From positions 1-64,000 of the forward strand of contig CAJTFE010000013.1 of the NCBI GenBank assembly GCA_910575725.1: 64,000 nt of DNA, written 5' to 3'. Under the pieces are notes generated by a model, which saw only the letters and a program-made list of their open reading frames with translations, did not search any database and was not told where the DNA came from. Shown piece by piece: positions 34,172 through 42,756 of the stretch (its first letter is position 1; every line of letters starts with the position of its first letter). The position numbers and the translations under genes are program-made. The DNA is from Clostridia bacterium (GTDB lineage Bacteria > Bacillota > Clostridia > Lachnospirales > Lachnospiraceae).

Positions 34172-35440
34172 ATGGAAAAACAATATAAAGTAATTCTTTG
34201 CGGGCCGTTGTATGACGGAGTTACAGCGGAATGGAAACAGGGATGGAAGCTTCTGATTGATGGAAAGCGGATAGCCGAGATTGGCCCCCAGGTAACGGTC
34301 CCGGAACATGCAGAGACTATCGATCTGACAAAATATCAAGTAACACCGGGCCTGATTGATGCCCATATGCATATGGACTATTATGACTGGCACACCATTC
34401 GCGAGGAAGTATATTCCCAGACAGAGGAGGCCAAGACCCTGGCCGTTGCCAGGTGCGCAAAAAAGGCATTGCAGCGGGGATTTACTACGGTGCGCCATAC
34501 GGGCGGCATTACCAGCAGCGGATATGGAGTGCTGGATGTAAAGAGGGCCATTGAAGCAGGTTATATAGAGGGGGCCCGGATTGTTGCCTCTCCTTTGTTC
34601 ATGGCATCGGCCGGAAGCCACGGAGACTTAAGCCAGGGTTTTGCCAGGAATCCGGCAGTGTCCGGCCTGCTTCAGAAGCTGACCCCAACCATTGGCAGCG
34701 GAAAGGATTTCTTTGTAAATGCGGTTCGGGAGCAGGTAAAGTACGGATCGGATTTTATAAAGATCATGGCTACCGGAGGATTTTTTACGCCTTATGATAA
34801 TCCTATCCAGCAGCAGCTCAATGATGAAGAGCTCAAGGCCATTATGACAACGGCCAAGGAGCTTGGCAAGACGGTAACAGCGCATGTTTATACCAATGAG
34901 CTGATGCAGAAGCTGATTCGCATGGGAATCGACGGCATGGAACACGGAAGCCTTATGAATGAGGAAACGGCGGCTATGATAGAGGAGGCCGGAATTTATC
35001 TGGTCCCCACTTTCTGTCCCTATGAGGAGGCCGTTCACTATGACGGGGAGAAAATGAAAGAAAAGCAGCCGGAATTCAGGCGGAAGCTGGAATATTATAA
35101 GGATATGCTTAAGGCCGGCCGGGAGGTTATCTGCCACAGCAAGATTCGCTTAGGCTATGGAACGGACCTTGTGGCAAATCATCAGAATTATGAAAGCGGA
35201 TATGAGTATGAAGCCTGGATGAGCAGCGGGATGTCTCCATTTGCGGCTCTTAAGGCGGCTTCTAAGACGAACTCTGAGATTCTTCAGCTGGAAGATCAGA
35301 TAGGCACATTGGAGGTCGGAAAGCTTGCGGATGTCTCTGCCTGGAGACGGGATCTGATGACAGATAAAAAGGCATTGCTGGATTGTGCTTTTGTGATGAA
35401 GGAAGGGAAGATTTATCCTGCGGAGACTGTGGAAGAGTAG
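34172..35440 (+). CDS. Metal-dependent amidohydrolase
   Basis: A 422-residue member of the amidohydrolase superfamily, close to the imidazolonepropionase/Xaa-Pro dipeptidase-like group. Metal ligands: HxH in GLIDAHMHMDYY (about 67-73), a candidate carbamylated Lys in DFIKIMATGG, His in TVTAHVYTN and MEHGSLMN, and Asp in LGYGTDLVANHQN. Small beta domains frame the barrel (VILCGPLYDG at the start, KLADVSAWRRDL at the end). It is likely cytoplasmic and part of the unit begun by the AbgT-type transporter. Confidence 0.87.
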   Translation: MEKQYKVILCGPLYDGVTAEWKQGWKLLIDGKRIAEIGPQVTVPEHAETIDLTKYQVTPGLIDAHMHMDYYDWHTIREEVYSQTEEAKTLAVARCAKKALQRGFTTVRHTGGITSSGYGVLDVKRAIEAGYIEGARIVASPLFMASAGSHGDLSQGFARNPAVSGLLQKLTPTIGSGKDFFVNAVREQVKYGSDFIKIMATGGFFTPYDNPIQQQLNDEELKAIMTTAKELGKTVTAHVYTNELMQKLIRMGIDGMEHGSLMNEETAAMIEEAGIYLVPTFCPYEEAVHYDGEKMKEKQPEFRRKLEYYKDMLKAGREVICHSKIRLGYGTDLVANHQNYESGYEYEAWMSSGMSPFAALKAASKTNSEILQLEDQIGTLEVGKLADVSAWRRDLMTDKKALLDCAFVMKEGKIYPAETVEE

Positions 35441-35470
35441 CATCAAAATGATAAAGTATTAAAAGAGAGG

Positions 35471-35512
35471 AAAAGGGGCTGTCTATCAGAAAGGCGTCCG
35501 GCAGCCCCTTTT
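35471..35512 (+). terminator. Rho-independent terminator of the peptidase unit
   Basis: AAAAGGGGCTG (35471-35481) pairs perfectly with CAGCCCCTTTT (35502-35512). Confidence 0.88.
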
Positions 35513-35523
35513 AGGCGGATATC

Positions 35524-35667
35524 TCAGGAACGAATGGATGCATAGGATTTAGAGAAATCCATAAACTTATGTGCAAGTGCTGAACAATTGTTTTTATATG
35601 CAATTCCAACATCAAAGATACCCTCAGTGGATAAAGGGATCGTGTGTACCCTTGTCCGCTGAGGGTA
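35524..35667 (-). pseudogene. C-terminal remnant of a LysR-type regulator
   Basis: Read on the minus strand, the last 47 codons before a stop (TRVHTIPLSTEGIFDVGIAY, then KNNCSALAHKFMDFSKSY) resemble the C-terminal end of LysR substrate-binding domains, where a xxTIPLS stretch is followed by a bulky strand and a final F..F helix. No upstream helix-turn-helix or effector domain is present in any frame nearby. It is most likely the eroded end of a deleted gene. The assignment rests on pattern resemblance only. Confidence 0.45.
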
Positions 35668-35727
35668 AAAATTTTTGACGGAACATTGTGTGTATCTCCT
35701 TGGATTAGAAAAAATATGGTTACACAC

Positions 35728-35779
35728 CTTCCATTAAGAATCTAACCATAATATTGCAAAGCGTTAACTAAATGACATT
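35728..35779. other. Intergenic sequence between LysR remnant and hemB
   Basis: The 520-bp gap from 35441 to 35960 holds the terminator, the LysR remnant, one recurring motif and the hemB promoter. This part is AT-rich with no other recognisable feature. Confidence 0.5.
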
Positions 35780-35796
35780 GGGAGTGAACAGCAATG
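35780..35796 (+). repeat. Recurring intergenic motif, copy 4 (variant)
   Basis: GGGAGTGAACAGCAATG, differing from 10997-11013 at two positions near the 3' end. It lies 37 bp upstream of the hemB -35 box. Confidence 0.5.
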
Positions 35797-35833
35797 AACA
35801 TAAAATTTGCAGCCGGTAACTTTGAAAGTAGGA

Positions 35834-35863
35834 TTGCGCCTGCACCGGAGATTGTGATATACT
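35834..35863 (+). promoter_or_regulatory. Promoter for hemB-hemL
   Basis: TTGCGC (35834-35839), an 18-bp spacer and TATACT (35858-35863). Confidence 0.55.
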
Positions 35864-35960
35864 CTTAACAGATTAAGGAAGGGCCTTTTGGCACATCCCG
35901 TTTTGTGAAAAGAGTATGGAAGGCTCAAAGAATTACAAGAAGAAAAGAGGTTTTTAAAAT

Positions 35961-36944
35961 ATGGAAATGAATAAAAGGCCGCGCCGCCTGCGCACAAGCG
36001 CCGTTCTGCGGAAAATGGTCCGTGAGACGCGCATGGACAAAAGCTCTTTGATTTACCCTATGTTTATCAAAGAGGGAACCGGGCTTAGGGAAGAGATTCC
36101 CACTATGCCGGGCCAGTACCGCTATAGCATCGACCAGATGCCCTATGCCCTGGAGAAGCTTCAGGAAGCAGGCATAGGCAGCGTTATGTTTTTCGGAATC
36201 CCGGATCATAAGGATGCGGACGGCAGCGGCGCATACGCAGAGGACGGCATTGTACAAAAAGCCTTCCGGGAAGCAAAAAAGCAGTTCCCGGATCTCTACT
36301 GCATCGGCGACGTGTGTATGTGTGAGTATACCTCCCACGGCCACTGCGGAATTCTAAGGGGCGGGTACGTAGACAATGACGAGACTCTGGACTATCTGGC
36401 AAGAATCGCTCTTTCCCAGGTACAGGCCGGCGCAGATATGGTGGCCCCCTCCGATATGATGGATGGACGCGTGGGAGCCATCCGTTCCTTGTTGGATGCA
36501 GAAGGATACCTGGAAACCCCGATTATGTCCTATGCCGTAAAATATGCCTCCGCTTTTTACGGCCCCTTCCGGGATGCGGCAGGAAGCGCCCCGGCCTTCG
36601 GTGACCGCAAGTCCTACCAGATGGATTACCACAACAGCCGTGAAGCTATGAAGGAAGCGCTTCTGGATGTGGAGGAAGGCGCAGATATCATTATGGTAAA
36701 ACCAGCCATGAGCTATCTGGATATTGTTGCCAGGGTAAAAGAGGAGATTCGGCTTCCCGCAGCAGCCTACAGCGTCAGCGGAGAATATGCCATGATAAAG
36801 GCCGCCGCCTCTTTAGGCTATGTAGACGAGGCCGCAATCATCTGCGAGACAGCCGCAAGCGCGTACCGGGCAGGAGTGGATCTGTATCTGACCTATTATG
36901 CACCGGAGATTGCAGGATTTATAGATGAGGGGAGAATCGGATAA
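35961..36944 (+). CDS. hemB: Porphobilinogen synthase (5-aminolevulinate dehydratase)
   Basis: It condenses two 5-aminolevulinate molecules to porphobilinogen in the common tetrapyrrole pathway. The 327-residue length is standard. The active-site lysines lie in SYAVKYASAFYGPF and IIMVKPAMSYLDI. The zinc-type Cys cluster is present (DVCMCEYTSHGHCGI), so this is a Zn2+-dependent form. It overlaps hemL (TAATG), giving translational coupling. No hemA, hemC or hemD is in the window. Confidence 0.96.
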   Translation: MEMNKRPRRLRTSAVLRKMVRETRMDKSSLIYPMFIKEGTGLREEIPTMPGQYRYSIDQMPYALEKLQEAGIGSVMFFGIPDHKDADGSGAYAEDGIVQKAFREAKKQFPDLYCIGDVCMCEYTSHGHCGILRGGYVDNDETLDYLARIALSQVQAGADMVAPSDMMDGRVGAIRSLLDAEGYLETPIMSYAVKYASAFYGPFRDAAGSAPAFGDRKSYQMDYHNSREAMKEALLDVEEGADIIMVKPAMSYLDIVARVKEEIRLPAAAYSVSGEYAMIKAAASLGYVDEAAIICETAASAYRAGVDLYLTYYAPEIAGFIDEGRIG

Positions 36945-38221
36945 TGACAAAATCAGAAATGCTGTTTGAACGTGGAGTAAAATGCATACCCGGCGGCGTC
37001 AATTCCCCGGTTCGGGCTTTCGGATCCGTAGGCGGGACGCCCAGGTTTATCGCTTCCGCAAGGGGAGCCCATCTCACGGATGCGGATGGAAGAACCTACC
37101 TGGATTATGTAGGATCCTGGGGGCCGATGATTCTGGGCCACGGCCATCCGGCCGTTCTGGAGGCCGTGGAACAGGCATGTAAAAAAGGCTTAAGCTTCGG
37201 CGCAGCCACCGAGGCAGAGGTAGAGATGGCCGAGCTTATCTGCAGCATCGTGCCTTCGATTGAGATGGTGCGCATGGTCAATTCCGGAACCGAGGCAGTT
37301 ATGAGCGCAGTCCGCGCCTCCAGAGGCTATACAGGCAGAAATAAGCTGGTAAAATTCGCCGGCTGCTATCACGGACATTCAGATGCCATGCTGGTCAAAG
37401 CAGGCTCCGGCGTGATGACGGCCGGCGTACCCGACAGCGCCGGCGTACCCTCCGGCTGTACCGAGGATACGCTGACCGCCGTGTACAATGATTTGGAGAG
37501 CGTGGAGAAGCTCTTTGAAGCTTATGGAAAAGAGATAGCGGCAGTCATCGTGGAACCGGCAGGGGCAAATATGGGCGTCGTTCTTCCGGAAAAAGGATTC
37601 CTTGAGGGACTGCGCCGTATCTGTACGGAGCACGGAAGCCTTTTGATTTTTGACGAGGTGATAACCGGCTTCCGCCTGGGGCTCTCCGGCGCCCAGGGTT
37701 ATTACGGCATAGAACCGGATCTTACTACCTTCGGCAAAATCATCGGCGGCGGAATGCCGGTAGGCGCCTACGGCGGCCGAAAGGAAATTATGGAGATGGT
37801 AGCCCCTGCCGGACCGGTCTACCAGGCCGGAACCTTAAGCGGCAATCCTGTGGCCATGGCTGCCGGGCTGGCCCAGATCCGGCTTCTTAGAGACACTCCG
37901 GGCTTTTATGAGGAGCTTCACAAAAAATCCGGCCGCTTATTTACAGGAATGGAGGAAATTTTAAAGGAAGCAGAGAAGCCCTGGCAGCTGAACCACATAG
38001 GCTCCCTTGGCTGCCTGTTCTTTACAGAACAGCCGGTACGTGATTATGCTTCTGCAAAGACCTCAGACACAGAAGCCTTTGCACGGTATTTTTCCCATAT
38101 GTTAAAAGAAGGCATTTACCTGGCTCCCTCACAGTTTGAAGCGATGTTTGTATCTTCGGCAGTTACAGAGGAAGAGATTGACGAGACGCTGACGGCAGTC
38201 CGCAGATATTTTATGAAATAA
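36944..38221 (+). CDS. hemL: Glutamate-1-semialdehyde 2,1-aminomutase
   Basis: A PLP enzyme making 5-aminolevulinate from glutamate-1-semialdehyde, the step before HemB. The 425 residues include the N-terminal PGGVNSPVRAFGSVGG, the PLP-contacting Asp in LIFDEVITGFRLG, and the catalytic Lys in TTFGKIIGGGMPVGAYGGR. The gene follows hemB with overlapping start and stop. Together they supply porphobilinogen for siroheme, corrinoid or heme synthesis. Confidence 0.96.
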   Translation: MTKSEMLFERGVKCIPGGVNSPVRAFGSVGGTPRFIASARGAHLTDADGRTYLDYVGSWGPMILGHGHPAVLEAVEQACKKGLSFGAATEAEVEMAELICSIVPSIEMVRMVNSGTEAVMSAVRASRGYTGRNKLVKFAGCYHGHSDAMLVKAGSGVMTAGVPDSAGVPSGCTEDTLTAVYNDLESVEKLFEAYGKEIAAVIVEPAGANMGVVLPEKGFLEGLRRICTEHGSLLIFDEVITGFRLGLSGAQGYYGIEPDLTTFGKIIGGGMPVGAYGGRKEIMEMVAPAGPVYQAGTLSGNPVAMAAGLAQIRLLRDTPGFYEELHKKSGRLFTGMEEILKEAEKPWQLNHIGSLGCLFFTEQPVRDYASAKTSDTEAFARYFSHMLKEGIYLAPSQFEAMFVSSAVTEEEIDETLTAVRRYFMK

Positions 38222-38244
38222 AGCATAGTATGGAGGAGAAAAAG

Positions 38245-39297
38245 ATGGACAAGAAAAAATACGTAGCCTATGTAGGAACCTACACCCACGGAAGCAGCGA
38301 GGGAATCCATCTGTTCGATATGGATGTAGAGGAAGGAACCATGACAGAAAGGAAGGTAATCCCCATCAACAACCCTTCCTATATCAAGCTGTCCCACGAC
38401 GGAAAGCACCTGTATTCCATTTCCGATGAGGGAGTGCGCTCCTTTAACATACAGCCGGACGGGGATCTGGAGCCTTTGAACTGCGCCAGTGTGGAAGGCA
38501 TGCGGGGCTGCTATCTTTCCACTGATCAGGACGACAACTATCTGTTTGTAGGCGGCTGGCACGACGGAAAGGTCACCGTATTGCGCCTGAATGAAGACGG
38601 AAGTGTGGGAGAAATCACCGCCGGAATCTTTCACAAAGGCTTAGGCAGCGTAGCCGAGCGGAACTTCCGCCCCCACGTAAACTGCGTCAACCTCACCCCC
38701 GACGGCAAATATCTCTGCGCTGTAGACCTGGGAACCGACCAGATCAAAATCTACAAGTTTGATTACCGGACCGGAAAAATCACCCTGGTAGATCTCTTAA
38801 TGTGCGAATTAAATTCCGCCCCCCGGATCATCAAATTCAGCCGCGACGGAAAATTCGCCTATGTAATCAGCGAACTGAAAAACTACATCACCGTATACAA
38901 ATACGACGGAAGCGGAAAAAATCCCTCCTTCGAGCTGATTCAGACCGTCCCTACGCTGAATGAATATCATTCCGCCACCAGCGCCGCAAGCGCCCTGCGC
39001 TTCTCCAAGGACGGCACTAAGGTATTGTGCACCAATGCCGGCGACAACACCGCAGGAATCTTCCACGTAGACAAAGAAACAGGCCTTCTGGAGAAGATCT
39101 GCATCCTCCCCATCAGCGGAGACTACCCCAAAGCCGGCGACTTCTTCCCCGACAACCGCCGCATCATATCCTTAAACCACGAAAGCAACAGCATCACCAT
39201 ATTCGACATTAACTACGAGAAAAAATACTTCACCATGAAAGGCAGGCCCATCCCAATCGAAACACCCAACTGCATCCTCGTATCCGAGATCCAATAA
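38245..39297 (+). CDS. Lactonase-family seven-bladed beta-propeller (6-phosphogluconolactonase-like)
   Basis: The 350-residue protein matches the YbhE/Pgl-type lactonase family, whose E. coli member hydrolyses 6-phosphogluconolactone. The N-terminus YVAYVGTYTHGSSEGIHLF and repeated blades (SYIKLSHDGKHLYSI, NCVNLTPDGKYLCAVDLGTD, ALRFSKDGTKVLCTN) are characteristic, with RPHVNC and LNEYHSATSAASA near the putative active site. The start at 38245 has GGAGG 8 bases upstream; an ATG at 38230 sits inside that site. Codon third positions are unusually rich in C and A. The substrate could be another sugar lactone; gnd lies 8 kb upstream, not in the same operon. Confidence 0.82.
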   Translation: MDKKKYVAYVGTYTHGSSEGIHLFDMDVEEGTMTERKVIPINNPSYIKLSHDGKHLYSISDEGVRSFNIQPDGDLEPLNCASVEGMRGCYLSTDQDDNYLFVGGWHDGKVTVLRLNEDGSVGEITAGIFHKGLGSVAERNFRPHVNCVNLTPDGKYLCAVDLGTDQIKIYKFDYRTGKITLVDLLMCELNSAPRIIKFSRDGKFAYVISELKNYITVYKYDGSGKNPSFELIQTVPTLNEYHSATSAASALRFSKDGTKVLCTNAGDNTAGIFHVDKETGLLEKICILPISGDYPKAGDFFPDNRRIISLNHESNSITIFDINYEKKYFTMKGRPIPIETPNCILVSEIQ

Positions 39298-39324
39298 TAA
39301 ATAAATCCCCGCCCTTTCCAAAGT

Positions 39325-39537
39325 CAGGGAATGTGCCAGAGGAGGGCGGCAGGATTTTCCAATATCAAGTGTCCGGCTGTTCGCGCATATCCTGTCTGCT
39401 CTGGACGAACATTACCAAAAAACCAAAAAATTCCCAAAACATTTCAAGGTAATGTCCGTCCAGAGCAGACAGGGTGTACGCGAACCGTCCGAACACCGAT
39501 ATGGAAAATCCTGCCGCCCTCCTCTGGCGCATTCCTG
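39325..39537. repeat. Long foldback element 1 (about 213 bp)
   Basis: Two arms of about 90 bp form a near-perfect inverted repeat. The left arm runs from CAGGGAATGTGCCAGAGG through GTGTCCGGCTGTTCGCGC and CTGTCTGCTCTGGACG to ACATTACC; the right arm is its inverse and ends in CATTCCTG. A short A-rich loop separates them. It is related to 50767-50982. It occupies most of the 444-bp gap between the lactonase gene and pduL. Confidence 0.85.
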
Positions 39538-39595
39538 TCCCTCCTCTCCTCACCACTTTGTACCACGAAAAGTACAAATATTTAAAGAACAAGAC

Positions 39596-39624
39596 TTGAA
39601 AAAAACCCACAAAACGCATAAAAT
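39596..39624 (+). promoter_or_regulatory. Promoter for pduL-ackA
   Basis: TTGAAA (39596-39601), a 17-bp spacer and TAAAAT (39619-39624), about 118 bp upstream of pduL. Confidence 0.6.
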
Positions 39625-39741
39625 AGAATCTAGAATCGCACATTGCGATATGGGTAATGAACTCGGCGCCTTATCCGCTGGAAAAGATCCGGCCGCCCTT
39701 TCATTACTGCGACATACCACCATAGAAAAGGAGAATGGATT

Positions 39742-40308
39742 ATGAATTTCGTAGTTGAAACATCCGCACGCCACGTGCACGTAACACAGGAGGATCTGGA
39801 AACCCTATTCGGCAAAGGCTATGAGCTGACCAAGAAAAAAGATCTCTCCCAGCCAGGCCAGTTCGCCTGCAACGAAAAAGTAACCATCGTAGGACCGAAA
39901 AAAGAAATGTCTGCCTCTATCTTAGGCCCTGTAAGACCCGAGACACAGATTGAGCTTTCCCTCACAGACGCCCGCTCCATCGGCGTAACAGCTCCCATCC
40001 GTGAGTCCGGAGACGTAGCCGGAAGCGGCGCCTGCAAGCTGGTAGGGCCGGCAGGAGAAGTAGAGCTTAAGGAAGGCGTAATTGCAGCAAAGCGCCACAT
40101 CCATGCAACTCCTGAAGATGCCGAGAAGCTTGGCGTAAAAGACAAAGACGTTGTATCCGTAAAGGTTGACACCGACGGCAGAAGCCTGGTATTCGGCGAT
40201 GTAATCGTCCGGGTAAGCCCCAAGTACGCACTGGCAATGCACATTGACACCGATGAGTCCAACGCAGCAGGCTGCGCAGGAACCGTATACGGCGAGATCG
40301 TAAAATAA
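39742..40308 (+). CDS. pduL: Phosphate acyltransferase PduL
   Basis: It transfers acyl groups between CoA and phosphate (acetyl-CoA or propionyl-CoA to the acyl phosphate). The 188 residues form the two PduL repeats with zinc-ligand histidines in SARHVHVTQED and AAKRHIHATPEDAE, and a third metal/active-site segment ALAMHIDTDESNAAG. No N-terminal microcompartment-targeting helix is seen and no shell genes are nearby, so it works as a cytosolic phosphotransacetylase. ackA follows after 84 bp. This replaces the unrelated Pta of most bacteria. Confidence 0.95.
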   Translation: MNFVVETSARHVHVTQEDLETLFGKGYELTKKKDLSQPGQFACNEKVTIVGPKKEMSASILGPVRPETQIELSLTDARSIGVTAPIRESGDVAGSGACKLVGPAGEVELKEGVIAAKRHIHATPEDAEKLGVKDKDVVSVKVDTDGRSLVFGDVIVRVSPKYALAMHIDTDESNAAGCAGTVYGEIVK

Positions 40309-40392
40309 TTGGGAAAGCAATGGACAGTGCCGCAGGCAGTAAGAGCGCACTGCAAACAGCAGCAGAACAAAAATAAGGGAGAATACATAATC

Positions 40393-41586
40393 ATGAAAAT
40401 TTTAGTATTGAACTGCGGAAGCTCATCCTTAAAATATCAGCTTATTGATATGGAAAATGAAAGCGTAATGGCGAAGGGCCTCTGCGAGAGAATCGGAATT
40501 GATGGTTCCAAGCTCACGCATAAGGCAAACGATAAGGAGATGGTAGTGGAGCAGCCCATGCCCAAGCACACAGAGGCCATTTCTCTGGTAATGAAGGCCC
40601 TGGTAGATCCCGAGTACGGCGTATTAAAGGATACCAGCGAGATCTCCGCAGTGGGACACAGGGTACTTCACGGCGGTATGAAGTTCACCGAGTCCATTGT
40701 CGTAAATGAGGATGTAAAGAACGTAATCCGCGAGTGCTTTGATTTAGGGCCTCTCCACAATCCGGCAAACCTTATGGGAATCGAAGCCTGCGAGGAGGCA
40801 ATGCCCGGTGTGCCCAACGTGGCCGTATTCGATACCACCTTCGGTATGGCAATGGAAGAGAAGGCATATCTCTACGCTATTCCCCATGAGTACTTCGAGA
40901 AATACAGCATCCGCCGCTATGGCTTCCACGGAACCAGCCACATGTTCGTATCCGGCGAGGCCATCAAGTTTGCGGGCCTGGATCCCGAGAAGGGCAAGGT
41001 AATCGTATGCCACTTGGGCAACGGCGCCAGCATCTCTGCATCCATCGGCGGCAAGTGCGTGGATACCTCTATGGGCTTAACCCCGTTGGAAGGCCTTATC
41101 ATGGGAACCAGAAGCGGCGATGTGGATCCGGCTGTTCTCCAGTTCATCTGCAACAAAGAGGGCAAGGATGTAAACGAGATGCTGAACATCCTCAATAAGA
41201 AGTCCGGCGTCCTTGGCATGAGCGGCGGCGTATCCAGCGACTTCCGTGATATCGAGAAGGCAAAATCCGAGGGCAACCATCTGGCAGAGGTAGCTCTGGA
41301 GGCATTCGTTTACCGGGTAGTAAAATATATCGGAGCTTATACGGCAGCCATGAACGGCGTGGACGCCATTGCATTCACGGCAGGCGTAGGCGAGAACGAT
41401 ATGAAGACCCGTAAGGCCATCTGCAGCTATTTAGGATACCTGGGCGTAGAGATTGACGACGAGGCCAACAACTGCCGCGGAAAGAACCAGATGATCTCCA
41501 CCGCAGACTCCAAGGTAAAGGTGATGATCCTGCCCACCAACGAGGAGCTTGCAATTGCAAGGGAGACGCTTCGGCTTACAAAATAG
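40393..41586 (+). CDS. ackA: Acetate kinase
   Basis: It makes ATP and acetate from acetyl phosphate. The 397 residues start with the ASKHA signature MKILVLNCGSSSLKYQLID, continue with VGHRVLHGG, VFDTTFG, RRYGFHGTSHMF (with catalytic residues) and HLGNGASISA, and end with FTAGVGEND and PTNEELAIARET. The start at 40393 has GGGAG upstream; the open frame before it is leader. With PduL it gives the acetate-forming, ATP-yielding end of fermentation. Confidence 0.96.
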   Translation: MKILVLNCGSSSLKYQLIDMENESVMAKGLCERIGIDGSKLTHKANDKEMVVEQPMPKHTEAISLVMKALVDPEYGVLKDTSEISAVGHRVLHGGMKFTESIVVNEDVKNVIRECFDLGPLHNPANLMGIEACEEAMPGVPNVAVFDTTFGMAMEEKAYLYAIPHEYFEKYSIRRYGFHGTSHMFVSGEAIKFAGLDPEKGKVIVCHLGNGASISASIGGKCVDTSMGLTPLEGLIMGTRSGDVDPAVLQFICNKEGKDVNEMLNILNKKSGVLGMSGGVSSDFRDIEKAKSEGNHLAEVALEAFVYRVVKYIGAYTAAMNGVDAIAFTAGVGENDMKTRKAICSYLGYLGVEIDDEANNCRGKNQMISTADSKVKVMILPTNEELAIARETLRLTK

Positions 41587-41661
41587 TGATAATATGAAAT
41601 GAATGCCTGCATACCTGTTAAGGGAAATTGCAAGGAGTTTTTATATGTATCCACAGACAAG

Positions 41662-41717
41662 TACAGCATTGCACAAATAGCAGTGAATTCTGCATTCACT
41701 ATTTGTGCAATGCTGTA
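41662..41717 (+). terminator. Long hairpin after ackA
   Basis: TACAGCATTGCACAAATAG at the 5' side (41662-41680) pairs with CTATTTGTGCAATGCTGTA (41699-41717), and the pairing continues inward (TGAAT/ATTCA). It ends in TTTA with no long T-tract. Confidence 0.75.
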
Positions 41718-41742
41718 TTTAGAGAAAAGAGGAATTTTTTTG

Positions 41743-41769
41743 GTTACTGCTCTCTGAGTGAACAGTAAC
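41743..41769 (+). repeat. Recurring intergenic motif, palindromic copy 5
   Basis: GTTACTG...CAGTAAC: the motif GAGTGAACAGTAAC (41756-41769) is preceded by its imperfect inverse, then by TTTTT after the right arm. It lies 38 bp upstream of the next -35 box. Confidence 0.6.
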
Positions 41770-41807
41770 TTTTTGACAGCCTCCAGTAGAATTTTCTGGA
41801 AAACAGC

Positions 41808-41836
41808 TTGACAAACCTTTCGGTAGTGGCTATACT
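41808..41836 (+). promoter_or_regulatory. Promoter for the DUF177-rpmF pair
   Basis: TTGACA (41808-41813), a 17-bp spacer and TATACT (41831-41836). Confidence 0.82.
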
Positions 41837-41862
41837 ATTCTAGTATGTGTTAGGAGAGTACT

Positions 41863-42384
41863 ATGCTCATTCATTTAAATGATGTTTTATCCTGTGAAGA
41901 AAAAACAATTTCCAGGGCAATAGACCTGGAGATGGATTCCTTTGATTCTGACTTGGGAAGCTTTCCTTTTATCAAGAAGGAGCCTGTGGAGCTTACCATT
42001 ACAAATCTGGGTGAGGAAAAGCTGAGAATTGAGGCGGAGACAGCGTTTACTGCGGCAGTTCCCTGTGACAGGTGCCTGGAGGAAGTGGAGATATCTTTGG
42101 AGCTTGCAATCAGCAAAGAAGTGGACATGAAGCAGACGGCTGAAGGCAGGATTGAGGACTTGGATGAAACAGATTTTGTCATTGGATACAACCTGGATGT
42201 AGACAAGCTTGTCTACAGTGAGATTTTGGTGAACTGGCCCATGAAGACTTTATGCAGGGAAGACTGCAAAGGAATCTGCAGAAAGTGTGGGACCAATCTC
42301 AACCACAGCTCATGCAGCTGTGATACAGTGGAACTGGATCCAAGAATGGCCGTAATAGCCGAGATATTTAAGAACAGTAATTAG
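41863..42384 (+). CDS. YceD/DUF177-family protein
   Basis: A 173-residue acidic protein of the DUF177 (YceD) family, almost always encoded next to rpmF and linked in other organisms to 23S rRNA accumulation. Features are an N-terminal half with paired strands, a CDRCLEEVEISLEL motif, and a Cys-rich end (CREDCKGICRKCGTN and SSCSC) that probably binds a metal. rpmF begins 14 bp after its stop, so the two are co-transcribed from the promoter at 41808. The exact biochemical function is not established. Confidence 0.9.
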   Translation: MLIHLNDVLSCEEKTISRAIDLEMDSFDSDLGSFPFIKKEPVELTITNLGEEKLRIEAETAFTAAVPCDRCLEEVEISLELAISKEVDMKQTAEGRIEDLDETDFVIGYNLDVDKLVYSEILVNWPMKTLCREDCKGICRKCGTNLNHSSCSCDTVELDPRMAVIAEIFKNSN

Positions 42385-42398
42385 AGGAGGTGTAACCG

Positions 42399-42578
42399 AT
42401 GTCTATTTGTCCCAAGAATAAATCTTCCAAAGGAAGAAGAGATAAGAGAAGAGCAAACTGGAAGATGAGTGCAGTCAATCTGGTAAAGTGCAGCAAATGC
42501 GGAGCTTTGATGATGCCTCACAGAGTCTGCAAGGCTTGCGGCTCTTACAACAAGAAAGAGATCGTTTCCGTAGATTAA
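42399..42578 (+). CDS. rpmF: Large ribosomal subunit protein bL32
   Basis: The 59-residue protein is a standard bL32: basic N-terminus (MSICPKNKSSKGRRDKRR), conserved RANWKMSAVNLVKC, and a four-Cys zinc site (CSKCG and CKACG). An AGGAGG site precedes the ATG. Confidence 0.97.
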   Translation: MSICPKNKSSKGRRDKRRANWKMSAVNLVKCSKCGALMMPHRVCKACGSYNKKEIVSVD

Positions 42579-42633
42579 TTGCTGCGGAAGCCGGGCCGGA
42601 TATGTGTCCGGTATCCCAATTCAAAATGCAGAG

Positions 42634-42667
42634 AAAGGCTTTCCGGGTAGACCGGGAAGCCTTTTTT
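42634..42667 (+). terminator. Terminator after rpmF
   Basis: AAAGGCTTTCCGG (42634-42646) pairs with CCGGGAAGCCTTT, with one bulged G, followed by a T-run to 42667. Confidence 0.88.
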
Positions 42668-42701
42668 AGGGGGCTGAAAAAACAAAAAATCGAACGTATG
42701 G

Positions 42702-42730
42702 TTGAATTTGCGAAAATACTATGGTATGAT
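42702..42730 (+). promoter_or_regulatory. Promoter for ruvAB
   Basis: TTGAAT (42702-42707), a 17-bp spacer and TATGAT (42725-42730), 27 bp before ruvA. Confidence 0.68.
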
Positions 42731-42756
42731 AGCAGGAGACAACGGAGGGAAAGCGT

